A DNA stretch of 64,000 nucleotides, from contig JAHLKI010000015.1 in assembly GCA_025602905.1 (NCBI GenBank), positions 434,001-498,000 on the forward strand, in the 5' to 3' direction. Shown here in pieces: positions 10,308 through 21,597 of the stretch. The stretch's first letter is position 1, and the number at the start of each line of letters is the position of its first letter. This DNA comes from Phlyctochytrium arcticum (lineage: Eukaryota; Chytridiomycota; Chytridiomycetes; Chytridiales; Chytridiaceae). The position numbers were made by a program, and so were the translations under genes. A model generated the notes under the pieces. It worked only from the letters and a program-made list of their open reading frames with translations. It did no database searches and was not told the origin of the DNA.

Positions 10308-11952
10308 ATGCGTGATCACAGTGCGAGGCCAAAAGAAAATATCTACTCACTCAGCTGGGGAGTTCCACTCTTTCTCCGCTTGCGTATGCAAAGCGCTTCC
10401 AGCTAGGGGAATTGGGAGAACCGAACGCCCGTGCTGACTTCGTCAACGCTCTACAGCTCGTTGCGAGAGGCGGTTTTACCAACTACAGGGGCCGCACAAG
10501 GTCAATCGTCGAAGCAGCATATGCCCAAGCACGAGCCCACGCCGTAAGTCGTTTTTGCGTCAAGTTGTCTGAGGACCGCGAATTACTTCAAACAAACAGC
10601 ACTCACAATTTATGAAACAGTTCACAGAAGATCTGCATTGGCATTCGTTCTTTGCGAAGCAAGATAATCGAGCACGTTTAGGAAATCAAGTGGACCGCCG
10701 CCATGTAGCCATCGGCGAGTTGCGGACCCGTGAGGACGAGGGTAAGGTCGGCGAGGCGCCGCTCGAGGGCCCGGCACGCAGTGCCTCCAAAAGAAGACAT
10801 TCTGTTCTCCTGCGGGAGGAGGCAGAGCCGGACGAGGAGGACATTCTCTTACTGGCGAGAGGCTCGCCAAGGGTGACCAGATATATCCAATTGGCCATCA
10901 ACCACACCAATCACCAAGACCTCCGTCGCCAACAGCAAGGGCGCCATACCATCCGGCTGTTAAGGGATGCCATGACAATGGACTACAAGATTTTAGAAGC
11001 CATCGAAGGCTCCTCGGAGCAGCAGCGTCTAAACCCAAAAGAGTACTTATATGATCTAAACTTTTTTAAGTCGGCGTTTGAAGACTCGCCAAAAATCATG
11101 CAGACAATCAAAGACTTGATCAAGGATGGTACAATCAAGGGCGTCAAGCCAACATGGTGGCGGGTGTGGCGGAAGAACGAAATGGACCAGCGAAGCATGC
11201 TGGACAAAGTGGCGGCAGTGGCTCTCATCAGGCTAGCAAGCCAAGTCGATATTTTGCAGCCCCCTAATGACGAGCAGGACGTGAGGTCCGTGTGGGCAGA
11301 GGCTACACGGCTAGCCCTGCCGCTCCCAGCGGAGACGGGTGTGGCGATGTCTTTGGAATTCAATCACGAATATCAGGGGGTGGAGGACGAAAAAGACTTC
11401 TCGGTGAAGTCAGACATAACCATCACAATTCAAGGGGAGGACCGCCGATTTGGCTCGGCGGTTGTCGAGGTACAGAAACTCTCAGTGCATGGTTGTGTCC
11501 ACAAGGACCACATTAAAGCGCCTGCGGAGTTGGCGCAACAGATTGTCAGTCTTCTGTGCGCAGCAAACATACGCGAGGACGAACTGGAAAAGGTCGAATT
11601 TTGGTGCGGCCTGATCAGTGGATGGACAGCAAAGGTCTTCCAAACCAAACTCCGTATGATCGACGATATGCTGTGGATAATTCGTTGGCAGCAGGGCGAG
11701 TTCCGGCTTGGACCGGACAATGAGGGCGTGGCGGGCATCCTCGCCTATGGAGAGTTCGTCCGAAACATTATTTTCCCTGCCTCCGCATTTTTGTCATCAA
11801 TTCTCGAAAGGGGAGATCTGCCCCATGAGATGATCATGTCCCGGATAGCAGCCTTACCAACCGCACCACCGTCCTCAAGGGCTAGTAAGGGGCAAATTAC
11901 CCCCAAATCCAAAAAACCTCGGCGAAATAGCCAATCGCAGCAGTCCCTTTGA
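10308..11952 (+). CDS. Unrecognised protein, possible PD-(D/E)XK-like core; N-terminus frame-disrupted
   Basis: The clear part is a 446-codon frame (to 11952) joined through an intron at 10544-10620 (GTAAGT...CAG, 77 nt) to an upstream exon reading FQLGELGEPNARADFVNALQ. That exon has no in-frame ATG. A well-placed ATG at 10308 (context ccgccATG) opens another frame that would need a one-base shift near 10380. So either one more tiny intron or a lesion exists. The protein is charged, with an acidic stretch at about 30-80. A helix (SVWAEATRLALPL), then SDITITI, VVEVQK and AELAQQIVSLL resemble the spacing of E, D, ExxK and Q in PD-(D/E)XK nucleases, but this is weak. The C-terminus is basic (PKSKKPRRN), possibly nuclear. 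Such domains occur in fungal crinkler-type proteins; I cannot assign it. Confidence 0.55.
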
Positions 11953-12099
11953 TTTCCTTTTGATTTACGTGGATTTACTACATGGTAAGTCAAGCCATTA
12001 CCACCCACCCTCCCCTCCGCTATAATGCTAAACCCTCAATATAAATCTTGAGCTGGAAAACTCATCACCTACATTTGCTTTTTCGCGATTGTGGTATAA

Positions 12100-12360
12100 C
12101 ACTACAGCCTCCCTCTCCATATTTTCCGTGACCTCTGAGAAATTTTCTGCACCGATGCCGGGATCTCATACAGTACCGCCGGGCAACGGCAAACATGAAT
12201 GAGCGATACCCTGATGCGAAGGCCGACAAGTTGGGAGTTACAGATCGGGTCTGGATTATTTGTCGGGAAGAAATGGAACCGCCCGTGGTGGTGCCTCAAC
12301 AACAATCAGAGGCGGGCAGGCCGGCTGCTGCTGCTGCGGGTGCTGCTGCTGGTTCCGCGC
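12100..12360 (+). pseudogene. Broken copy of an HRD1 exon (RING start)
   Basis: The stretch copies about 250 bp of the sixth exon of the HRD1 gene on the other strand near 22830-22580: the loop after the last membrane helix, the TANMNERYPDA segment and the start of the RING. A deletion near 12140 removes about ten bases, the first zinc ligand has changed (DRVWIICREE instead of DRVCIICREE), and the copy ends after the Ala-rich spacer, before the rest of the RING. It cannot make a functional ligase. Confidence 0.85.
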
Positions 12361-12997
12361 TAGTGTTGATTTTTCCACCATTTTTCCCGTTTTTACTTTG
12401 TCCTTATCGTTTTTTACTTCTTCTCACCTCTTGTACACCATCTGTAATATATATATGAAAACTTCGATCTCTACCATGTTGTAAACCGCACGTCAATGAG
12501 ATGATTATACACAGACTCTTTGGATACCTGCACGGCAGATCAGGCCGATGATGTATGGTGAAGTTACGGTACTTTTCAGGGTACTTTTCAAGAGACGCCG
12601 CCAGTATCAAAATCTAAAATGCCATCTTGTGGCAGTTAAAGCTGTCATTTTCCTTGATACTTAAGCGAGGTGGATGGAAAGGCAGCCTACGACACAACGC
12701 GCAAATGTACGTCTGGTATGTGCAAGAGCGGGGTTGCGTCAAAAGTTGCGTCAAAGGCTCTTTTTTTTCATGCCTTGTGGTACGCCATAGTCATAGCTTG
12801 CGCAGCAAGCGTGGGATATTGTGCCCAACGCCATTTTGTCAGCGTGGGTTCTCATCTGCGGCGGACAGGCGGACAGCTATGTTTGCCAGCAAATTCCATT
12901 AAAGCAAACATCTCTGAAATGGATGGAAATGAACAGATTTTGTTGTTGCATAGAGCTTTATGTATATATTGTACAAATATCTATTCCGCATGCATTT
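12361..12997. other. Intergenic between HRD1 fragment and OST48 3' end
   Basis: AT-rich 3' flank of the WBP1/OST48 gene on the minus strand. Open frames here are short and unrecognised. Confidence 0.45.
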
Positions 12998-14635
12998 TTA
13001 CTTTGCCTTGACCTTCTCAGATACAACAACGGGCCCACTCTCCTCCCGATTCCACAAAAACACTCCCGAAAAGAGGACAAAAGCAACCATCAAACTAAAC
13101 GTATTGACATAATACGGCCATGCCGCACTCAAAAATCTTGGGTATTGGTCATGACGGAAAGGTCGGACCTGGATCGTATCTTGTTCCGTAATATACGAGT
13201 ATCCATGGCGTTTGTAGTCCACCTTTAACGTGTAGACGCCGTACTGATCGGGAAGCGTAAAGTGGGCTGTGAAGAGGCCTGTGGCTGGGTGTGAACGCAA
13301 CGTGCGACGAATGTAGGGGTCGAGCATGACGGCTTCCAGCTGGACATCGGGAGCCGAGAATGGAACCCATTTGTCGTTTTTCCATTCCGAGATGGAGATT
13401 TCGTAGACCTGTCAATACCAAATATTAAACCATGGAACTTGATGACGAGAAAGGACGGCGCAAAACTGACCAAATCGTCTTTGATACGGTAAATGCCGTG
13501 TTGGGCCGTCTCATTATGCCGATGGTGGCGTTTGTCGTTTACTCGTAAAACACCCGTTTCTTGGAATACCCATTGAGACAGGCTGGTGATGTAGGCGTTG
13601 TTGACCGGTTTAGGCGTGCTAAAATAAACAAAGAAATTGTGAGTTTTTTTCTTGGTATAAAAGATAGAGGTTGTAACATACTCTTTGCCGACTTCCAGTT
13701 CCAGGAGTCTGTAAAAAGGGTTGGCGTTAATGTGTGTTGTGCTTATAATGATATGGCAAGCATATACTCACTTGTCCGAAAACATATCTACGCTACCGGC
13801 AAACACCACCCGCGCGTTATTCCGCGCCTGCATAGCCGATACCAACGCAATTTCGTTTCCGAGCAGTATATCTCCCGTCAACTCTTCCTTTCCATCAGCC
13901 ACAAACGAGAATGCCGTGGATGAGGCAACCAACAATGGCTGGACCAACTGGTTTTTCTTGGTGACGCGGTGGCCCACCCCGCGAAAGAGAATGGGTCCCC
14001 GGGCCGATTTGGGAATGATTGCATCGCTGCCGACGTGTTTGGTGGCCAGAAAGAGTCCGGCGTCGTGATGGACGGCATGGAAATGGTCTTGGACGGCGGA
14101 CCCAGCCGGATCAAAATCGACGGAAAATTCGTAGGCGAAATCCCGTAATGGCTCTGAAATGTCGGATGAGGCTGCAAGGAGAATGTTTCCGCCCGTATTG
14201 ACAAAATCGAGAAGTCCTCCAATGCCCAAATCACCTCCAAAACCTAAAATAATACTAATACGTCAACCTATACGTTTTGCGAACGGCGAAGCTACATGTT
14301 TGTCGTACCTTTGACTTTAGGCGACAGAATCACCAAATGATCATACTCGCGCTCCCCATATCGAACCAATTCAAAATCGGACGAGGAAGATCCAGCCTTG
14401 AAATCCAAAGCATGTCCTCGCTCTAACACCATTCTCATCAGCAAAAACCTTCACTCAGTAATTCCCAACAACACATACCTTCCAACCCCTTCAAAAACGT
14501 TGAGTACGCGTCCTTGTTCTTGAGCTCATCGACCAACACCAATGTTTTCGTTCCATTCACGGGGCGCGTCCAGACGGGTGATGCACAGACCAAGAGGGAT
14601 AGCAGACTGGCGAGAAGACGTATTGGGAGATGCAT
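12998..14635 (-). CDS. WBP1: Oligosaccharyltransferase 48-kDa subunit (OST48/Wbp1), 442 aa, 6 exons
   Basis: Exons on the minus strand are 14635-14479, 14422-14309, 14243-13772, 13708-13682, 13618-13471 and 13408-12998, all phase-consistent. Introns are 56-65 nt. Exon 4 is only 27 nt. A signal peptide (residues 1-23, Leu-rich core) precedes the GATase-like luminal domain (TKTLVLVDELKNKD; GGLLDFVNTGGNIL; LVSAMQARNNARVVFAGS). The C-terminal part has the typical YSYITEQDTIQVRPFRHDQYPR-type segment and one membrane helix (about 405-425). The protein belongs to the ER oligosaccharyltransferase complex that N-glycosylates nascent proteins; this subunit is structural. Length matches the family (about 430-460 aa). 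It is divergent from the uS3m-like gene, with 186 bp between start codons. Confidence 0.94.
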
Positions 14636-14821
14636 GGTTGGTGTTGGTTTGCTGGGTTTTGAGTGCCTTGGGTTTCGTAAATGGATTGTTTAGATCACCC
14701 AGTTATTATGACGGTTCACCAAACCAGTGTTCCTTTGGTTGTCATAGGAACAAATCAAATCTAGCTCGTTCGAGCATGCAATTTCAATTTTGAACTTTTT
14801 GACATTCCAGTAACCGCAATC

Positions 14822-15381
14822 ATGGCCGCAAAAGCAGAACTCTACGGGCACTTTATGGCCCAAATCGCCCGGGTCAACCGTACAGCACCGAAGGTAAGAC
14901 GAATCCCCACCATTCTCGTCATTTACGAAAGTTTTACTCATGATGTGATGTTTTATAGGGACGAGCACCCAAACTGTACAATTACCACAAACTCGTCACA
15001 TCCCCCTTTGATCGTCCCAACCAGGCCATTCCCACCCGTCAACTCCCTCTAGCTCTCAAATCCCAAGCCTACGCCGCATCCGGAATCCCCTCCACTCCCC
15101 AAACTACCCCCTTCCGAATGGACATTCCCCTCCCGTCAGTCCTAACCCGCCACATTCACCTCCCCTCCCCGACCCTCTCCTCAGCCTCTGCACTCGGAAA
15201 AATCACGGGGTTTAGAATGGAAATCACGGGCCGACGCGGGAGCCGGTCGTCTACGCAGCGGTTTGCGTATGGGAGATTGGGAACGACGGATATGAATTCG
15301 TATGTGGATTTTGGAAAGAGTTATTTTGTGCATAAGAAGGGTGTGACGGGGGTTAAAGTTTGGGTCGGGTATGGAAGATGA
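14822..15381 (+). CDS. Mitochondrial small-subunit ribosomal protein uS3m-like, 164 aa, 2 exons
   Basis: Exons 14822-14893 and 14959-15381 (intron 65 nt). The C-terminal half has the S3 C-terminal signature: GFRMEITGRRGSR, a loop, YVDFGKSYFVHKKGVTGVKVW, matching the bacterial order GI+IxVxGR ... DYG ... T.YG+IGVKVW. The N-terminal half (LYNYHKLVTSPFDRPNQAIP) is Pro-rich and unlike bacterial S3; the KH domain is absent. Many fungi encode this protein in mitochondrial DNA, so a nuclear spliced copy is notable. No classical presequence is obvious. Function as a mitoribosome component is inferred from the domain. Confidence 0.7.
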
Positions 15382-15503
15382 GATGGATTTGAGGGGGTAT
15401 TTATGTTTTACTGTTACAATTACATTATTTCGACATAACCCATATGGATTGTCGAGCTGAACATGTTTAATGGCTCGCTTTCCAACAACAGTGACATATC
15501 CGA

Positions 15504-15600
15504 GGCGGCAACTATATCCAACCTTGGTCTCAGCCAAATCCAACCTTTGGCATGTGACCTGCGTAATTTGGCCGAATAAGGTTAAATTCTCACCATATTG
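15504..15600 (+). repeat. Left terminal inverted repeat of MULE 1
   Basis: Matches the reverse complement of about 18900-18994 nearly base for base through GGCATGTGACCTG and GGCCGAATAAGGT. Confidence 0.9.
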
Positions 15601-15983
15601 GCTCAAATATCCGCGCAGCACTCCAAGGCTCTTGCATTCTATCCTCAAGCTTCCACAGCTTGTATCAGGCTTGTATTGAACAAACATTCCCTTCCAAGAG
15701 TTTTACTACTGTGTTTTCATATTTTTCACCACCAGCATTTGTTTGATTCACACACATGATAGTAGACAGGCTCGCATTATCATGGTAAGGAATAATGAAT
15801 CTAGTGCGCAACTTTGAAATCTGGATGGGGCTATTTATGTTCTTTAAGTGGGGGAAAATATTGGAATCTGACATGTAGGAATACTAAATAATTAGATAGT
15901 GCGAACGGTAAAGGAAAAAAGCTATGTTGAATCAAGTTAGGCTTTAATATTCCACCTCTACAACATCAGTAGTATGTACCTGA

Positions 15984-18787
15984 TTACTTTCCGCGGTTGG
16001 GACAAGCTATGTGAGAAGCAGCGTGACCCTTTGCTCTCTCTCCTTCACCTAAGCGGCGGCAAGTGCTACATTCAGGAGGTTCCCTTCTTGGGATCGCGAC
16101 CAGCCGCCGACTGGCAGGGAGAACAGCGAGCCCTTCAGGTATGATGTTGGGCAGGATATTCGGATTAACATCAGGATCAACATTTCCACCTTCCTCAAGA
16201 GTGACTGCGCCTGTTAGTGGAGGTGAAGCATGGCCGACGGTTTGCGACACACTTGCAGAAGCCTGGGGTTTGGTGCAATTTGTCCGTACATGACCTGCCT
16301 CCCCGCAGTTGCCACAGTTCCGATCTGCCCGGCGAATCTCGGCCTCCACATTTTCAGAACGAATTTTTCTTCGCTTATTGGTGCGCTGGTGGTCGCGTTT
16401 TTCGACTCCGAAAGTCGAGGCATTAGGGACTGGAGGTTGCTGAATATCTGAGATGCGCAGCGCATCTTCAGCGGCTTTTGTATGTGTGTCTTGCAGATGC
16501 CATCTTTCACGAAAATCCGCTAGCTTCAGCGCCCGTGGGTTGTCGCCTGAGATCATGGGAATTATCTCGTGCGCACACGGTATGCCGAGAACCGTACGGT
16601 GAAAAGTTGTACAGGGATTCAGGACTGTCGTTTCTTCCAGGACGCGATCTGGATCTTCCCTGGCTGCCAGGATTCGCTTCGCCTTGCGTTTTTCATTTAC
16701 AACAGTGGTGATAATATGTTCCTGGATTTTTCCTGCCACTGATTTAAAAAAGTCGTCGCTGCGCACGAGCCGTGGAGGATGTGTCTGTGCAGTATTCGCC
16801 CCCCGTAGGTATTCGCGAACCGTCCGAGCAGTATTTCTTTTGATGACGTCGTAAAGAGACATAATATTTTGATTGGCGGTGGCGTCCTGCTTTACAGTTG
16901 CCCAGTGCATTCCTTCGGCCCGGGAGGTCACCGTTAGGTCACAATGTTGGTAGTTGTCGACAATGTACGATGCCCAGTACTGCCGACGAGACCATTTATT
17001 CTTTTTCAAGTATTCAAACGTATCCTCGTCGACCATCTCTTTCACACAGTCCCATTGGTCATTGAAAGTAGATTCAGTTGTCGCGCTTTCAAGTTTATTC
17101 CAAGCTCTGCAATTACGATCGTGGGAAACAAGGTGAGTAAATTATGACGCCTGCAATAAGTGGAACCACGTACTTTTTAAAGCTGGCCCAGGCGTTCGCA
17201 TCATGTTTCCCATCTGCATCCTTAAAATTCTTCATGCAATTGGTAACAAGATTTTGCCAAATGTGCCAGCGACACAAGATGATTTTAGTAGTGGGCCAAA
17301 CGGCCTTGACAGCATTCATAAAGGCCGGATCCGCGTCGATAACAACGACTACGGGCGGTCGGTCCAATTGCTCGTTCAATTTCTGGACGGCGAGCTCATA
17401 ATCTTGCTGCGTTTCTGCTATCATCAACATAAAACCAGCGGAAAAAGAAGTCTGCGTGTCGGTAACACCAACCACGTGGAGGAGAGGCATTTTATGTCGG
17501 TTGGTACGATATGTGCAATCCATTATTAGGACATCTCCAAACCGCCGCATCATGTCGCTGAGTTCCCTCTGTGAACAAGGGAGGGAAGTTAGGTGAAGAT
17601 TCGACACGCCACTAAAATAAGGCACAGAAATTCACTCACTTGAGGTTGGAAGAACAAATGCGTTAGCACATCCTCGTTGTCCACGACTACTTGCGTGACG
17701 ATTCCCCTAGCTGCAGCGTCCTTCTCCAACTCTTTCAATAAAGCAGGTACCGGCAGCTCGCCATCAAGACGTTGTTCCATAGCCTTGTCTCGAGCATTCT
17801 GGATGTCTTTAGGGGAAATGAGAAGGTCCGGATAACGTCGGGTAAGATCATCCACGACGTGCCGCAACTTTGACCCGCTGAGCAATGAGCCTAGAGCCTC
17901 ACCCATGATCTGAGGGGTTTGGATTGCCTTTCATGCCTGAGAAAACGACGCCAGAGCTACTCTGTTCAGCGCCGGGTGTCCTTCATGCGTAGTATTCTTC
18001 GGCGGGACTCTGCTGGTCCAGTTACCGAGTTGGTATTGAACAGTGCCATCTTCGTTGGAACACTGAGTGACCTGGCAGGACAAGATCATTCGATAGGAGC
18101 AATTCGCTTTCTTGCATTTCCTGGGTCTCAAGGGAATGCCTTCATCCTTGGGCTTATACTCCCCCCCACACGCACATATGCGCCATACCTCGGTGCGCTC
18201 GCCCAAGACTGGATGTTTCACGGTCTTGGAAACACCAAGAGCGAACCCGTTTTCTAAAGCAAAAAGATTTGTCGCTCTTTCAGCATCATGGTACGTTGCG
18301 AACGGCCCGCTAGGAGGCAACGGCGGCGTCCAACCTGCAAATTAACGAGGTGATTGTAAGATGGTTGATCATTGCCTTCTGTATATTTATACTTACTATC
18401 CGCGCCCGCATCGTCCGCAACAGCGATTTTAGGTATGCTCTCCTGTCCGACTACCATGATCTCAGTGGCATTGTCAGTATCGTCTGCTTGGGCTTGAAGG
18501 ACAACACGATCTTGGTCTTCAAGACTTGGTTCAGGACTGACAGATTTGTTCAGATCCAGAGCACGGATCACATTGTCACCCTCAACTTCGTCGCCTGGAA
18601 CAGGAGGCCGAAGGCCAGAAGTGGCCCTGAGCTCCTCGAATCCGGCCTGCAATCTATTTTCGATTGATCCCAGACGGTCGTCTATGCTGCTGAGTACTCT
18701 TCCTTCCAACGCCTGTATGCCTGTTTACAGTGTTTCCTGAAGCATGCTCTGCATTTGTTGCAGTGCCTCCTGAAACAGTGGTAGCAT
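15984..18787 (-). pseudogene. MULE transposase (FAR1 zinc finger, DDE, SWIM, CCHC knuckle) with two in-frame stops
   Basis: Minus-strand exons: 18787-18397, 18334-17640, 17568 to about 17174, and about 17106 to 15984 (introns 62-71 nt). The N-terminus is a coiled-coil region, then a WRKY/GCM1-type FAR1 finger (CACGGEY..KCKKANCSYRM..H). The MULE core has IMDCTYRTN (first Asp), VVVIDADPAF (second Asp) and LCRWHIWQNL. A SWIM-like finger (GIPCAHEI) and a C-terminal zinc knuckle (CGNCGEAGHVRTNC) follow. TAA at 18727-18725 and TGA at 17933-17931 interrupt the frame, and the join near 17107 seems to need a one-base correction to restore the usual AWNKLES-type sequence. The element is therefore probably non-autonomous today. 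Confidence 0.88.
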
Positions 18788-18899
18788 TGCTGACCGTATT
18801 TGTAGTGAACGTTTGGAGATGGTAATGTACTAGGCTGGGTTTTGGAATGCTACATGCATGTCTATCATATCATAGTCGGACATGAGCGGAGATCAGTGG

Positions 18900-18994
18900 C
18901 TGTGCTAAAAAGTTGACCTTATTCGGCCAAATTACACAGGTCACATGCCAAAGGTTGGATTTGGCTGAGACTGAGGTTGGATATAGTTGCCGCC
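18900..18994 (-). repeat. Right terminal inverted repeat of MULE 1
   Basis: Inverted partner of 15504-15600. Its outer end lies directly against the CATATCCG target site shared with MULE 2. Confidence 0.9.
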
Positions 18995-19002
18995 CATATC
19001 CG

Positions 19003-19075
19003 GGGAGCGTCTCGGGCGAGGTAATATCCGGTTCCAATCGCCGGGAGACAAGCCGACCTCTCGGTCAGATCTAAA
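19003..19075 (+). repeat. Left terminal inverted repeat of MULE 2
   Basis: Pairs with the reverse complement of about 21415-21494 through GGTAATATCCGGTTCCAATC. Confidence 0.85.
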
Positions 19076-19209
19076 CAAACGAAAATTTCAAAGTGCGCGA
19101 ATTTCAGAGTGCGCGAAGCGACTCCGACACACATTGCCAAGATCTCACGATACATCGCAATTGTACAATTCGCCAATAGTCCTGTGCATAGGTAACGTTA
19201 CAGCAACAC

Positions 19210-21311
19210 ATGCCTTTGGTCTGTTATTTAACCAATTGTTTGAAGAAAATGACCCAGTCCAGTTTACTCCTCAAAGAAGTCCGAGAACGACTTTACCAAC
19301 CCGCTGCAAAGTTTACACTGACCAAGAAAGAGTTTGATGAGCAGTGGCAAGTGGCGGATAACATGTGGACTAGACTCAACAAGAAAGCATCAGCCGGCAC
19401 GAGAAGGTCCGTTAAAGTCACGACAATATACACCTGTCGAATGGCAGCGAAGCGACAGCCTCATTCTTCGGGACCCCGTGAAGATGATACTGGCTCAATC
19501 AAGAGACGAGTAACTTCGACTCACATTCCTATAGATTGTCCCGTTAGATTGCGCGTTGTGGAGGATACTCAGACCGCCATGGTTTCGGTCGACCTTCAGC
19601 CGCAGTATGGAACAAAGCACTTACACCATACATTGGAAGACGTCGATCGACGCAAAATATGCGCTGCTGCACAGGAGATCATCAATAGCGAGGCTTTCAA
19701 GCCCTACCAGTCCAAGGAAATCGCAGGCGTCTTACCTGTAATGGTTGCCAAGGAATTTGACCCACAATATTTCGCGACACTGGGTGTCGATCTTTTGACA
19801 GCTAAAACTGTCTGGAATGCCAAAAGAAGAGACCCTGAATTCAAAACAAACCCCGAATCGCAAATTCAGGATCCAGATGTAGTTGAGGCAGAACAAGAAC
19901 TACAAAAGGCTGGATATGTCACCCAGCGCTTTCTTGTTGCCCCTACTGACGAAATTGGTGCCACTGAAGGATTAGCATTTGGCAGAAAAGAAGAATTGAA
20001 GGTACTGCAGGAATGTAGTTATCTTGTGTTGATGGATTCCACCCACAAGACGAACCGCTGGGACTGGAGGCTATTTACGTGCATGGTGCGGAATAAAACA
20101 GGGTCTTGGGTTCCAGCCGGACAATTTTTTGCTCAGCGTGAAAACGGCGAGGGTGTGTACTCTGGGCTTAATGCCTTGCGAAATCTTGTTCTCGCTGAAA
20201 CTGGAAAGAAGTGGATTCCAAACAATGTGATGATTGACCAATCTCATATTGAGAACCTTGGCATCCGGAAGGCTTTTCCAGGCATGGCAGCTGGTGAAGA
20301 AACACCCCGTATTTATTATTGCAAGGTTTGGCATGCTTTTTCCTTGTTTAATGTGGCATTCAGGAAAGAGGCTAACGAGGAGAGAGACTGACGCTCACTA
20401 TTCCAGGTTCACGTCATGCGTACGTTTATGAAGCATTTGACCAGTCACCGTGCGACATACGCCAAGATGATGCATGCTCTTAATAAGAGGACCCGCCTCG
20501 GTTGCCGTCAATTGGTCGACGAAGCAATCGCCGGAGCTCCTGCACACATGGCGACATATCTTAAAAGAAACTGGACCAACATGGATCATCTTGAATGTTG
20601 GTCGATGGGTGCAAGGCAGCATTCGCCAGTGCTCCTGCAGATAACGTCGACCAACGCTCTCGAGTCCTACCACAAGCAATTAAAGGATGTTGGCAAGCCA
20701 ACTGCTACACATTGTGGGGCGGTCAAAACTATTGTGAATGTCAACGAGCGCTACGCTAAAAACGCGGCACAGCAAGATTACACGTTCCGCCGTAAGCGCT
20801 TGACTCACACTGCCCAGTATCCTGCTCTAGCAAAGTTACCGCATCCATTACAACGTCTTGTGGTCGATCAGATTATGATGGTCGCCGTTCGCATCGAAAA
20901 GGGTAAGCCAGTGCCCCAAATCGACAACCTCGACTGCAATTGCATGTTTTCCCGCCAGTATATGCTCCCGTGTGTCCATCTCTTTCACCAAGACATGTGC
21001 GCGGAGGAGACCACTTTCACCGACGCCGCGTGGGAAAGGTTTATTGGAGATTTGAAGAATCGGGATTTGAGCTTTATTGGGGCCGAGGAACGGCGCCTGT
21101 CAGGGAAATTGTGGTGACTCCGGCGCAGGTCAAGAAGAACCACCGCAAAACCCGCGTAAAGGCAGCTGTGGAGCAACTTCAAAGCTTCCATTTCAAGCTC
21201 GAGGACCACCTTGAAGCAAACCCCATTTTTGAAGCGATGATGGAACGATTCTTAGCTCAATTAGAAGGCTATACTAGTCAGACTACAACCCAAGTTTGGA
21301 AATGGCACTAG
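19210..21311 (+). CDS. MULE transposase of element 2 (DDE + SWIM), C-terminal frame uncertain
   Basis: Exon 1 runs from ATG 19210 (or 19249, MTQSSLLL) to 20325 and exon 2 from 20407 (intron 81 nt). The join gives CKVHVMRTFMKH across the splice, the C..H step of the MULE domain. An N-terminal modified FAR1-like region (IYTCRMAAKRQ...HIPIDCPVRLRV..H) precedes LVLMDSTHKTNRW (first Asp) and NVMIDQSHIENLG (second Asp). The SWIM finger is CNCMFSRQYMLPCVHLF at about 20935-20985. The frame stops at 21117 (SGKLW), but a second frame running to 21311 encodes a helical tail (VKAAVEQLQSF...), so a late frameshift near 21070-21110 is likely. No other stop is seen; this element looks less decayed than MULE 1. 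Confidence 0.85.
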
Positions 21312-21414
21312 AAATAGAAGATAGAAGAGCGAATAGATAGTTTAAACTTTTTTGGTTGGCAATATATGTTGTGAACTTGTATTTCGAATTCCTTGGTCTG
21401 GACGTTGTTACCGA

Positions 21415-21494
21415 GCTGTCGGTCCGGAGGTGGCTTGGTTGTCTCCCCCCGGCGAGCGATTGGAACCGGATATTACCTCGCCCGAGACGCTCCC
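21415..21494 (-). repeat. Right terminal inverted repeat of MULE 2
   Basis: Inverted partner of 19003-19075; it contains a few extra bases around the CTCCCCCCGGCGAG stretch. Confidence 0.85.
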
Positions 21495-21597
21495 CATATC
21501 CGATCCCTGTGACTCAGATTCACAACCTTTCCACTTCTTCCACATGCACAAAAAACATCCAGACTGCCATATATAGAAGTAAAAAAAAACACCAAAA

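Larger units (their letters stand above)
15503..18994. mobile_element. MULE DNA transposon 1 (about 3.5 kb) with long terminal inverted repeats
   Basis: The ends form inverted repeats of about 95 bp beginning GGCGGCAACTATATCC (left 15504-15600; right about 18900-18994 as reverse complement) with few mismatches. CATATCCG flanks both ends (15495-15502 and 18995-19002), an 8-bp target-site duplication typical of Mutator-like elements. The cargo is one minus-strand transposase with FAR1-type, MULE and SWIM-type domains, now carrying stops. Confidence 0.9.
19003..21494. mobile_element. MULE DNA transposon 2 (about 2.5 kb), adjacent to MULE 1
   Basis: The ends are inverted repeats starting GGGAGCGTCTCGGGCG (left 19003 onwards, about 75 bp; right about 21415-21494). 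CATATCCG lies on both sides (18995-19002 and 21495-21502). Its terminal repeats differ from those of MULE 1, so it is a separate family that used the same 8-bp site. It carries one plus-strand transposase gene. Confidence 0.88.

Noticed and set aside
17593..17640. Separate small genes for each open segment of the MULE 1 transposase
   Set aside because: Segments join through normal introns and in-frame stops into one MULE transposase order, inside matching terminal repeats.
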